A DNA stretch of 24,008 bases from an uncultured Ruminococcus sp. (GCA_900540005.1 UQEM01000022.1:1-24008), one strand, 5' to 3'; counted from the stretch's first letter, positions 1 to 6,728 are shown. Numbers and translations: made by a program. The notes: generated by a model not told the origin, from the sequence alone.

Positions 1-1016
1 ACCTTCCTCCCAAACTTCTCCACAAGCTCCTCGACCACAGCCTTGATCTCCGCCTTATACTTAGCTGAGAGGTCTTCAAGCTCCTTGGTCGGCAGACCGT
101 TGCGTATCAGGCGTTTTTTGAGCTTGTCCATATCTTCCATACGCTCCTGTTTCGCCTGCATAAAATCGTCGAATTCGGCAGGGTGGTACTTCTCGATGCC
201 AGCTTCAACAAGCACCTTCTTATATCTGCGGACATAGGCATCATAATCACGCTTCACGGCTGAATATGCCTTGGTGTTCTCCTTGTATATAGCTTCTTTC
301 TGCTGTTTCTGAGCTTCTATACACTCAGCCGAGTGACAGCAGACCGCCCCTTCCGTTCCGAGGAACAGCTTATGGCAGAATCCGCACTCGCAGACAGTCC
401 ACTTATTATAATGAACGAGCTGTCCGATCTCTGCAAGGATGGTAAGCAGGCAATTGTCGCTTTCACGGAACACATTGAATGTATAATCATCGGCAGCAAC
501 TATCGTTCTTCCGGACTGTATCATAAAATGCTCCATAGTAGACTTATAGCTGAAATACGCATCACTGCACATCAGGGCGAACTGCGTATCCATGAACTCC
601 ATTAGCTTTCGGGAAACCTCGTCCTGTATCTTTCTTCTGTTGAGCTTGGCGATAACAACGTCATTCGGTTTCAGTAGGACGTGCCTCTCCTTGTCATAGA
701 ACTCAATAACAGAGCCGACATATCCTCTGAAAAAGATATTCTCCCCATACTCGGCAACAAACCTTGCGATCATATCATCGGTGCTGACTTCAATGCTCTT
801 GTCAATACGCAAGGCGCTGTTGAGCCTGTCCTTGAAAGCGTCATAAGGCTCGGTATGTTCGCAGAACACTTTATGCTGATTCATCAGCTCATCGAAAGTG
901 TACATTCTCGTATTCAGGACTGCACCGTGTAAGCTTTCATCAGTATCATTAACAGACTGTGCGATATTTATCGTGCGGTCTGTTTCGTTTATACGGTAAA
1001 TTGTCGTAATTCCCAT
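1..1016 (-). CDS. DUF6076-like cysteine-rich protein of mobile element (partial, runs off left edge)
   Basis: The minus-strand frame stays open from an ATG at 1014-1016 to the window edge, giving 338 codons with no stop, so the 3' end lies outside. A GAGGAGA ribosome binding site sits a few bases upstream and a consensus promoter at 1047-1075. The protein has an N-terminal 200-residue region of mixed character. It is followed at about residues 210-235 by a zinc-ribbon-like cluster (CECGFCHKLF, then VCCHSAEC), then a lysine/glutamate-rich, probably coiled-coil C-terminal part. This arrangement resembles the DUF6076 family, common in Clostridia and often on mobile elements, but that assignment is from memory of the family. 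Its function is unknown. It is transcribed divergently from the replication genes of the element and may share control with them through the GCGTA sites between them. Confidence 0.6.
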   Translation of the reverse strand, partial: MGITTIYRINETDRTINIAQSVNDTDESLHGAVLNTRMYTFDELMNQHKVFCEHTEPYDAFKDRLNSALRIDKSIEVSTDDMIARFVAEYGENIFFRGYVGSVIEFYDKERHVLLKPNDVVIAKLNRRKIQDEVSRKLMEFMDTQFALMCSDAYFSYKSTMEHFMIQSGRTIVAADDYTFNVFRESDNCLLTILAEIGQLVHYNKWTVCECGFCHKLFLGTEGAVCCHSAECIEAQKQQKEAIYKENTKAYSAVKRDYDAYVRRYKKVLVEAGIEKYHPAEFDDFMQAKQERMEDMDKLKKRLIRNGLPTKELEDLSAKYKAEIKAVVEELVEKFGRK

Positions 1017-1046
1017 ACGCTCTCCTCGCTTTCGGTATCTTCTGAT

Positions 1047-1075
1047 ATTATAACACATCACACGCAATATGTCAA
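1047..1075 (-). promoter_or_regulatory. Sigma-A promoter of the DUF6076-like gene
   Basis: Read on the minus strand, TTGACA (1070-1075) and TATAAT (1047-1052) are perfect consensus boxes separated by 17 bp. They lie 31 bp upstream of the start codon at 1016. The ACGCA motif at about 1062 falls inside the spacer, so a protein binding the GCGTA array could block this promoter. Confidence 0.75.
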
Positions 1076-1082
1076 TTTGAAT

Positions 1083-1149
1083 GCGTATTATAGCGTAACA
1101 TACAGCGTATTTAAAAATATTATGCGTACTCTTTTGCGTAAATACGCAA
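1083..1149. repeat. Array of GCGTA half-sites ending in a palindrome (operator or iteron-like)
   Basis: GCGTA occurs at 1083, 1093, 1105, 1124 and 1136, with an inverted TACGC at 1143. The last two form a perfect palindrome TTGCGTA-AA-TACGCAA at 1134-1149. Start-to-start distances of 10, 12, 19 and 12 bp are close to one or two helical turns, so the sites would lie on one face of the DNA. The array sits between two divergent element genes and probably binds an element-encoded regulator or replication protein. The remainder of this 309-bp gap (1150-1325) contains a TACAAT box at 1179, a 12-bp palindrome AGAAGCGCTTCT at 1288-1299 and the ribosome binding site of the next gene. Confidence 0.55.
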
Positions 1150-1325
1150 TACACGCACAAGACCTCCGAAAGAAATGTTACAATGGTCATGTCAGCAGGC
1201 AAAGATCGGCTGACAGCAGAAAAATGTAAACTTTTTTCGATATTCAGCCTATTTAGGTTGAAAAAGCAGCTTTTTCTGCCTCTATATAGAAGCGCTTCTT
1301 AGTTAACATGAAAGGAAGATGATAG

Positions 1326-2786
1326 TTGAACAACGAAACAACGTGGGCGCAGCCCACACCCCTCCGTCCCGACGGGACAAACCTCCTGCCGTTCCCTGTG
1401 AACGCCCTCCCACCTATTATAGGTGATATGGCAGACGCAATAGCGACTACCACATCAACGGACGTTGCTATGGCAGGCACTTCAATACTCTCGGCGGTGA
1501 GCTACTGCTTTTCAGGAGTTTACCGTATGGCGGCAAAGCGTGACCATACTGAGCCGCTGGTACTCGACACCCTGACGATAGCAGAGCCGAGCTTCAAGAA
1601 GTCTCCTGTTATCTCTCTTATAAAGCGACCGTATATCCAGTTCGCTCATGACTGGAACGAGAACAACAAGCAGGACATCTACACGGTGCAGGCAGAACGA
1701 AAGCTGCTTGAGAGCAAGCTCGAAGCACTTGAAAAGAAGAAAGACGTTACCGCCGAGGAGATAGCCGAGCTCCGAACAGAGCTGAGCAATATGCCACCGA
1801 GCAATTTCCGCAGAATAGCGGTTGACGATGTTACACCCGAATCTCTTGTGAATTTGCTTGAAGAAAACGGCACACTCCTTATGATATCCGATGAAGCCGG
1901 AATGCTCGGTAATTTCAGCGGACGCTATTCCAACAACGTTCCGAATCTCGACCTCCTGCTGAAATCGTGGAACGGCGAGACCTATATCAGCGACAGAGCA
2001 ACCAGAGCGAGCATAGTCCTCAAAAAGCCCTACATGAGCATCTGTCTTGCCTGTCAGCCCTATGTCTTTGATGGCATGATAAACAATCCTGTGTTCCGTG
2101 GCAGTGGTCTGATAGCGAGGTTCATGTATTGTTTCCCAGTGAGCAATATCGGTTCTCGCAAGTATGACACGCAGGCTGTTCCCGAACAGGTCGCTGAGAG
2201 CTACAAGAACCTTGTGTACAAGCTCCTCGGTGCGAAGTTCACCTACCATGACGAGAAAGAGCTGTATCTGCATTTCGATGCAAAGGCATACGGCGAGTTC
2301 GTTGACTACTACAACAACTTCATCGAACCGCACCTTGTCACAGATATGGCTTTCTGCAAGGACTGAGGCGGCAAGTATCACGGCGAACTGCTCCGCCTGT
2401 GCAGTATCATTCATTGTATCAATTGTGCGCTGAATGGTGCCCAGCCTGTGGAGAACCGTGTGATGCTAGACACATTTTGCAACGCCATTGAGATCGGTGA
2501 GTATTTCCGGGAACAGGCGATATATGCTTACAGTCTCGGTGACGTTGACCTCGGCACGATCAAGGCAGAACGTGTGCTGAACAAGATACGCTCCAAGCAC
2601 ATCACAAATATCAGGCAGAATGACCTGTACAAGCTGTGCAGATGCACACTATTTAAGAACGCCGCCGACTTTGCTGAGACAATGGATATGCTGGAGGAAT
2701 ACAGGTATATTGTCCGCAACACAAGCAAGGGTGCAAACAACAAAACGATAACAGACGTTATCATCAACCCGAACATTTACAGATGA
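1326..2786 (+). pseudogene. DUF3987 (YfjI-like) replication protein interrupted by in-frame TGA
   Basis: The reading frame starts at TTG 1326, behind GGAAG at 1314-1318; no in-frame ATG is usable because ATG 1308 meets a TGA at once. It reads 346 codons to TGA at 2364-2366, then continues open in the same frame to a stop at 2784-2786, giving 486 codons in all. The N-terminal part has the degenerate P-loop region of the family (AEPSFKKSP, about residues 87-95), an acidic Walker-B-like ISDEAG and a FRGSGLIARF motif. After the stop, GGKYHGELLRLCSIIHC continues the conserved W-x-x-K-x-x-G block. The stop replaces the codon where the family has tryptophan (TGG to TGA). DUF3987 proteins are often found with CHC2 primase-like genes in elements and phages, where they are thought to act in DNA replication. 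Readthrough or a functional truncated protein cannot be excluded. The two pieces would be 1326-2366 and, from GTG, 2448-2786. Confidence 0.8.
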
Positions 2787-2794
2787 TGAAATCT

Positions 2795-2852
2795 GAACTT
2801 TCCGCATTTTGCACACTTTGAAACTGCAAAATGCTCAAAATGTTCAAAGTTC
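2795..2852. promoter_or_regulatory. Nested inverted repeats with alternative pairings
   Basis: Two concentric stems can form. GAACTTT (2795-2801) pairs with AAAGTTC (2846-2852), and inside it GCATTTTGCA (2804-2813) pairs with TGCAAAATGC (2825-2834). A competing stem pairs ACTTTGAA (2815-2822) with TTCAAAGT (2843-2850). The first and last stems share bases and exclude each other. No U-tract follows, so this is not a simple terminator. It lies between the broken DUF3987 gene and the excisionase-like gene, 43 bp before the latter's start. Confidence 0.55.
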
Positions 2853-2895
2853 ATAAAACACAAAACTCTTAGATAGAAAGATGAGGATTTTAATT

Positions 2896-3192
2896 ATGAC
2901 AAACGAAAGAAAAGAACAGCTTCTCGACCAGATACTTGAACTCATGACCGCTGTCGCTTACGACAGAGAGCCGAATGAGGTCGCAGTCCCCGAAACAACC
3001 AAAGCTCCTGCACCCGAAAAGGTGAAGATGCTGACTGTCAAGGAATGCACCGAGCTTATTGACGGGCTTTCCGAACACACTGTCCGTATGCTTGTAGCTC
3101 AGAACAAGATCAAGTATATCCGCACAGGCGAAGGTGTTCGTGGAAAGATACTTGTCAACAAGGCTGACCTGCTTAACTATTTCCAGAATTGA
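2896..3192 (+). CDS. Helix-turn-helix excisionase-family protein
   Basis: This is a 98-residue basic/acidic protein. ATG 2896 is chosen over ATG 2881 because GAGG at 2883-2886 is well placed (9 bp) for 2896, while 2881 has no Shine-Dalgarno sequence. Residues 45-98 (LTVKECTELIDGLSEHTVRMLV to the end) fit the MerR-like/excisionase winged helix-turn-helix fold, with a basic wing (IRTGEGVRGKILVNKADL). The first 40 residues form an amphipathic, proline-ended N-terminal extension. Proteins of this type are DNA-bending recombination directionality factors or small regulators of integrative elements. The stop codon overlaps the start of the next gene, so the two are translationally coupled. It could act as excisionase for the integrase at 5476, or as a regulator binding the GCGTA sites; the sequence does not decide between these. 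Confidence 0.75.
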   Translation: MTNERKEQLLDQILELMTAVAYDREPNEVAVPETTKAPAPEKVKMLTVKECTELIDGLSEHTVRMLVAQNKIKYIRTGEGVRGKILVNKADLLNYFQN

Positions 3193-3761
3193 CGGTATTC
3201 GAGCAAGTAAAATCTGCTATTGATATGAGAACGGTAGCGGAGGGATATGGTCTTGAAATATCCCGTGGTGGTATGGCACTTTGCCCGTTTCATAACGAGC
3301 GTACTCCCTCTGCAAAAATTTATCCCGATGCTCTTCATTGCTTCGGCTGCGGAACGCACGTTGACGTTATCGGTTTCACGCAGAAAATGTTCGGATTGGA
3401 CAAGCCTATTGATGCTGTGAAAAAGCTCAACGATGATTACGCTCTACATATCGAAATCGGCAAAGCTCCGACTGCGGAAAAAGTGTCCGAATATCAGAAG
3501 CGAGTCCGAGAAAAACGAGCCTATGAAGAATGGGAGAAGTCAGCGTGGCGAACACTCAATGATTATCTGTGGCGGATGCGTGAATGGAGAGAATTTGCTC
3601 CTGCTTCTCCCAATGAAGAATGTGACGAGCGTTTTGTATATTCCTTGCATCATCTGGACTACGCAGAGTACCTTTGTTTTGAGTTCATAAACTGCAACAA
3701 AGCTGGTCGGCTTTCCATGAAAAATATCGTTGCTGAGATAGCAGATTTTCAGAAAAAATGA
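3189..3761 (+). CDS. CHC2 zinc-finger (DnaG-type) primase-like protein
   Basis: This is a 190-residue protein. It starts at TTG 3189, embedded in the TGA stop of the preceding gene (TTGA overlap), which implies translational coupling. Residues 30-60 carry the CHC2 zinc-finger signature of bacterial primases: C32-P-F-H35 followed by H50-C51-F-G-C54. The rest of the protein lacks a TOPRIM catalytic domain, so it is a zinc-finger-only protein of the kind common on Firmicutes integrative elements. It probably binds DNA during element replication or priming, perhaps with the DUF3987 protein. The C-terminal 100 residues are charged and aromatic-rich and not recognised. Confidence 0.85.
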   Translation: MTVFEQVKSAIDMRTVAEGYGLEISRGGMALCPFHNERTPSAKIYPDALHCFGCGTHVDVIGFTQKMFGLDKPIDAVKKLNDDYALHIEIGKAPTAEKVSEYQKRVREKRAYEEWEKSAWRTLNDYLWRMREWREFAPASPNEECDERFVYSLHHLDYAEYLCFEFINCNKAGRLSMKNIVAEIADFQKK

Positions 3762-3784
3762 GAGCTGATTTTTCAAAATTGTAA

Positions 3785-3916
3785 TGCGGATTTCCGCAGT
3801 TCTCACGGGTACGATTCAGAATAACCGTACCCACAATTTCGGCTGCTCCGCCAGCCGATAAGAGCCTCGCAGAGCCCCGGCATTTTTGATAGTCGTGTAG
3901 GCGGCTGTCAAAAGTG
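3785..3916 (+). other. Candidate oriT, left part: four stem-loops
   Basis: This non-coding stretch follows the primase-like gene. Stems are TGCGG/CCGCA (3785-3798), GGGTACG/CGTACCC (3807-3832), CGGCTG/CAGCCG (3840-3857) and a 12-bp stem 3881-3892 with 3905-3916. The last stem uses two G-U type pairs and has a 12-base loop containing GTCGTGTAGG. Long inverted repeats just upstream of a relaxase gene are typical of transfer origins, and MobV relaxases nick next to such repeats. I cannot identify the nick site. Between 3917 and 4005 there is only one short hairpin (CGGTGC-TTC-GCACCG, about 3951-3965). Confidence 0.4.
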
Positions 3917-4005
3917 CTTTGGGGTTACTGGCGGCGCACCGCAAGTAAAATCCGGTGCTTCGCACCGTTTGGGTTGCCGATCTCCGTATCGTTGCAATCC
4001 AATTT

Positions 4006-4132
4006 GCCCATCAGGGCTATATGGAGCATAAGCTCCGTCTTATGCGAAATTCTTCAAAGCCCGACAGGGCGTAAATGTTCTTAGTAGCACAAGCTCTGTC
4101 TTGTGCGTAATTCTTCAAGCCCGTCAGGGCTT
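4006..4132 (+). repeat. Imperfect tandem units of alternating hairpins upstream of relaxase
   Basis: GCCC-n4-GGGC hairpins at 4006-4017, 4059-4070 and 4119-4130 alternate with GCATAAG/CTTATGC (4026-4045) and GCACAAG/CTTGTGC (4087-4106). The two longer hairpins are 61 bp apart and both have six-base loops (CTCCGT, CTCTGT). The shared ATTCTTCAA linker shows this is a duplicated unit of about 60 bp. The array ends 37 bp before the relaxase start. Possible roles are part of oriT, or a structured leader controlling the relaxase mRNA. Confidence 0.6.
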
Positions 4133-4169
4133 ACATGATGAAAAAATTTTATGAAAGAGAGACTATAAC

Positions 4170-5366
4170 ATGAGTACAAAATCTATCTCGATGTGCGAGG
4201 GTAAAGGCAGCCTTTCACATAACAACAGAGAGTTCTCTGCCAAGAATATCGACAACTCCAGAACACCGAACAATGTTGTGTTCGTTCATCAGGCTTTGAG
4301 TGATGCTTATCATCAGCTTTTCGATGAAGCGGTTGAGAGATACAACGCTAATCAGAAAAGAAAGGATCGTAAGATCGGTAACTACTTTGAACACCTGTTC
4401 AATCGCCTGCCGAGCAAGAGTGTTATTACAGGCACGAACAAGCAAAAAAGCTTCTACGAACATCTCGTTTATATCGGAACAAGAAAAGACACTGGCGTCG
4501 GCACTCCTGATGCCGAGATAACGACTGAATGTCTGCGTGAATATATGGAGGGATTTCAGGCGAGAAATCCTAACTTCTATGTGTTCAATGCGGTGCTGCA
4601 TCTTGATGAATCAACTCCGCACCTGCACATCAATTATATCCCCGTAGGTCACTTCACTCGTGGACTTGAAGTCCGCAATGCGAAGAACAAAGCAATGGAG
4701 AAAATGGGCTTCGGAAATGATGCGAAAGCGAATGACCGTTGGAGACGCAATGAGTGGGATATTTTGAAGAATATCTGCAATGCTCACGGCATTGAAATTT
4801 CCGAACCGAAGAAGTCCAGGGGTTACAGTTATAAGGTCGAGGAGTACGGCGAACATCAGGACAAGATAAATGCTCTCAATGCTGAGATCGAAAGGCTCAC
4901 CGCCGAGCGTGATGAGACAGTTGCCGAGTTTGAGAAACTGGCAAAGAAAAAGGTGAACATAGGTGAGATCGAAAGCATCGAAGCCAAGGAGTCCGTGTTT
5001 GGCAAAAAGGTCACACTTTCCAAAGAGGACTATGACAAGCTCAGCGACACCGCTAAGAAGTATGTTGCTATGGAGAAGAACATCAAAAAGCTCAAAAAAG
5101 AACGTGACACTGCCGTGCAGGAGCTTGGGGCTGTGAAACAGCAGTTTGAAGCTGTTTCCTCGGAGCTTGCCGACTACAAGAAGAAAGAGGAGGATGCTCA
5201 TTACCTTAGCCGTAAGAAGCTGAACACCGAAGCACAGCGCATCAAGCGTGAAGATCAGCTATCCCGTGATCTACAGAAAGCAAGGGCGTTCATATCCGCT
5301 TGTGGACTTGCAGAGGATTTTGCCCGGTATAAGTTTAACAAAACAAGAAATGCAGAGTTAGAATAA
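4170..5366 (+). CDS. MobV/Pre-family relaxase (plasmid recombination enzyme)
   Basis: This is a 398-residue protein starting at ATG 4170 behind a weak GAGAGA site. The N-terminal domain (about 1-220) has MobV motifs: HNNRE (17-21) with NIDNSRT (26-32) as motif I, and the metal-binding motif III H144-L-D-E-S-T-P-H151-L-H153. Residues 230-360 are a long heptad-like coiled coil rich in Glu, Lys and Leu, as in other Pre/Mob proteins. The family nicks one strand at oriT and starts conjugative mobilization using a helper system's type IV secretion. No coupling protein or mating-pair genes are visible here, so the element looks mobilizable rather than self-transmissible, with the caveat that its left part is not in the window. 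Confidence 0.9.
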   Translation: MSTKSISMCEGKGSLSHNNREFSAKNIDNSRTPNNVVFVHQALSDAYHQLFDEAVERYNANQKRKDRKIGNYFEHLFNRLPSKSVITGTNKQKSFYEHLVYIGTRKDTGVGTPDAEITTECLREYMEGFQARNPNFYVFNAVLHLDESTPHLHINYIPVGHFTRGLEVRNAKNKAMEKMGFGNDAKANDRWRRNEWDILKNICNAHGIEISEPKKSRGYSYKVEEYGEHQDKINALNAEIERLTAERDETVAEFEKLAKKKVNIGEIESIEAKESVFGKKVTLSKEDYDKLSDTAKKYVAMEKNIKKLKKERDTAVQELGAVKQQFEAVSSELADYKKKEEDAHYLSRKKLNTEAQRIKREDQLSRDLQKARAFISACGLAEDFARYKFNKTRNAELE

Positions 5367-5377
5367 AAGACAAAAAG

Positions 5378-5453
5378 CTACGGCATATCTCCGAAAGTGC
5401 TTGACAAAGATAGAATAGTGCGCTACAATGCTAAATACAGAGATATGCCATAG
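5378..5453. promoter_or_regulatory. Promoter of the integrase enclosed by a 14-bp inverted repeat
   Basis: TTGACA (5401-5406) and TACAAT (5424-5429) with a 17-bp spacer form a strong sigma-A promoter. It is flanked by arms CTACGGCATATCTC (5378-5391) and GAGATATGCCATAG (5440-5453), complementary at 13 of 14 positions. RNA read through from the relaxase gene would contain both arms and could fold. RNA starting at the promoter would contain only the right arm. The arms could also be an operator pair. Confidence 0.65.
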
Positions 5454-5475
5454 TGTAAATTTAGGAGGATTTACA
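5454..5475 (+). promoter_or_regulatory. Hairpin presenting the integrase ribosome binding site in its loop
   Basis: TGTAAAT (5454-5460) and ATTTACA (5469-5475) are perfect 7-bp arms around the loop TTAGGAGG. The loop is the ribosome binding site of the integrase, and the start codon TTG 5476 follows the stem directly. This site decides the start: the ATG at 5428 overlaps the -10 box and has no ribosome binding site. Confidence 0.6.
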
Positions 5476-6612
5476 TTGGCGAATATAACAAAACGTGGAA
5501 ACACATTCCGCATCAGGGTGTTTGTCGGTTACGATATGAACGGCAAACAGCTTGTAAAATCAACGACCTACACTCCACCTGACGGAGTGACACCAAAGAA
5601 AGCCGAAAAGCTCGCCCAGGAGTATGCTTTCGAGTTTGAGAGACACTGCAAAGGTTACTCTCAGCTGAACGAGAATATGCGTTTCTCCGAGCTTGCTGAC
5701 TGGTATTTCACAAACTACGCTCCGCAGGAACTGAAAGAAAGCACGATCTATACCTACAAGGGGCAGTACAAGAACCACATCGAGCCTGTTCTCGGTAATG
5801 TTAAGGTAAAGGACATCAACGCTCCCAGGCTGACACAGATAATGCAGTCCTATGATCTAAACCCTGCGACGGTAAAGAAGCTGTATGTCATAGTGCAGAG
5901 CATCTTCCGCAGAGGAGCAGAGCAGGGCTTCATTCGTGACACTCCCTGCCGTAACGTGATACTGCCGAAACGTAAGAAAAGTCGTAAAAACAAGGCTTTA
6001 GAGGAAGACAAGCTCAAAAGGTTCATGGAATACCTCGAAAGTAAGCCGTGGGACGAGGACTTCAAGCGTATCATCAAGGTTCTGCTTTACACGGGTATGC
6101 GTTCGGGAGAGTGCCTTGGACTTGCTTGGGAGGATATCGACTTCGAGAACAACACTATCTCGATAAACCACACGTTGACCGACATAGGCGGAAAGCATGA
6201 ACTGACTGATCCTAAGACCGAGAGCAGTATCCGCATCATCGGTATGGGGCAGGAGCTGAAAAAGGTTCTTCTTGCACAGAAAGAGTATATCGAAAAGCTG
6301 AAACTCGCCCTCGGTGATGACTTCGCTCATCCTGAAATGGTGTTCGTATCAGCAAGAGGAAACTACCGTGACCGCAATTCAGTCTATCAGTCACTCAAAC
6401 GCTTCACCAAAGGAACGGAGTTTGAGGATATGACTCTTCATCAGCTCCGTCACTGTAACGCTACGCTTTTGCTTAACAGCGGTGTTGACCTAAAAGTTGT
6501 ATCCGAGCATCTTGGACACCGTGATGTGAACATCACCGCAGAGATTTACGCTGATGTTTTGCGTAAAACAAAAGCCCGAACTGCCGAACAAATCGAGCTG
6601 TGCCTTGCATAA
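5476..6612 (+). CDS. int: Tyrosine recombinase, integrase of the element
   Basis: This is a 378-residue phage/ICE-type integrase. The TTG start at 5476 follows AGGAGG (5463-5468). It has an N-terminal Arm-DNA-binding domain (about 1-55, ANITKRGNTFRIRVFVGYD), a SAM-like core-binding domain (about 65-160) and a catalytic domain (about 175-378). Catalytic residues visible are R209 (TGMRSGE), H322-x-x-R325 (HQLR), H348 (HLGH) and nucleophile Y358 (EIYADV). It catalyses integration and excision of the element. Its gene lies next to the 3' end of rpsI, with only about 116 bp between, which places the attachment site there. It is expressed from its own promoter at 5401. Confidence 0.93.
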   Translation: MANITKRGNTFRIRVFVGYDMNGKQLVKSTTYTPPDGVTPKKAEKLAQEYAFEFERHCKGYSQLNENMRFSELADWYFTNYAPQELKESTIYTYKGQYKNHIEPVLGNVKVKDINAPRLTQIMQSYDLNPATVKKLYVIVQSIFRRGAEQGFIRDTPCRNVILPKRKKSRKNKALEEDKLKRFMEYLESKPWDEDFKRIIKVLLYTGMRSGECLGLAWEDIDFENNTISINHTLTDIGGKHELTDPKTESSIRIIGMGQELKKVLLAQKEYIEKLKLALGDDFAHPEMVFVSARGNYRDRNSVYQSLKRFTKGTEFEDMTLHQLRHCNATLLLNSGVDLKVVSEHLGHRDVNITAEIYADVLRKTKARTAEQIELCLA

Positions 6613-6624
6613 AGGCAAACAAAA

Positions 6625-6650
6625 AACCTCCCTGCGCGAACAGAGAGGTT
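6625..6650. terminator. Bidirectional terminator between integrase and rpsI
   Basis: AACCTC (6625-6630) pairs with GAGGTT (6645-6650), extended inward by CTG/CAG across one mismatch. It is followed on the plus strand by TTTTGAATT and on the minus strand by a run of six T. It can end the integrase transcript and the oppositely directed rplM-rpsI transcript. If the element did enter at the rpsI 3' end, this terminator came with it. Confidence 0.65.
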
Positions 6651-6655
6651 TTGAA

Positions 6656-6712
6656 TTGACCAAATGTTGACCAAAGAGTTTTTGACCACTCGCAAAGTGC
6701 GTAAATACGCAA
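6656..6712. repeat. TTGACCA direct repeats and TGCGTAAATACGCAA palindrome at element end
   Basis: TTGACCA occurs three times in the same direction, at 6656, 6667 and 6682; the first two copies extend to TTGACCAAA. It is followed at 6698-6712 by TGCGTAAATACGCAA, identical over 15 bases to 1135-1149. Direct repeats between an integrase gene and the target gene are the expected arm-type binding sites of a tyrosine integrase. The palindrome may bind the same regulator as the array at 1083-1149. The core attachment sequence would lie between here and the rpsI 3' end, at about 6713-6760. Confidence 0.5.
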
Positions 6713-6728
6713 GTTTTGAGGTATCTGA

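Noticed and set aside
43..932. Small plus-strand ORFs at the left edge
   Set aside because: They are antisense to one continuous minus-strand frame that has a consensus promoter and ribosome binding site.
1308..1322. Four-codon mini-ORF before the DUF3987 start, as a leader peptide
   Set aside because: It is too short and lacks its own ribosome binding site; its bases form the ribosome binding site of the TTG start at 1326.
2364..2366. TGA recoded as tryptophan in this organism
   Set aside because: TGA ends several intact genes here (3190-3192, 3759-3761, 15574-15576, 21778-21780), two of them in the same element, so the standard bacterial code applies.
1512..2414. 300-codon open frame on the minus strand
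   Set aside because: It lies antisense to the DUF3987 gene, has no ribosome binding site or recognisable domain, and the plus-strand frame carries the family motifs.
4006..4132. Hairpin array as a CRISPR
   Set aside because: The repeats are imperfect, short and of two alternating kinds; spacers are not unique 30-mers and no cas genes are near.
4611..5201. 196-codon minus-strand ORF with hydrophobic leucine-rich translation
   Set aside because: It is the complement of the relaxase coiled coil; Lys/Glu-rich codons read backward give Leu/Phe-rich sequence.
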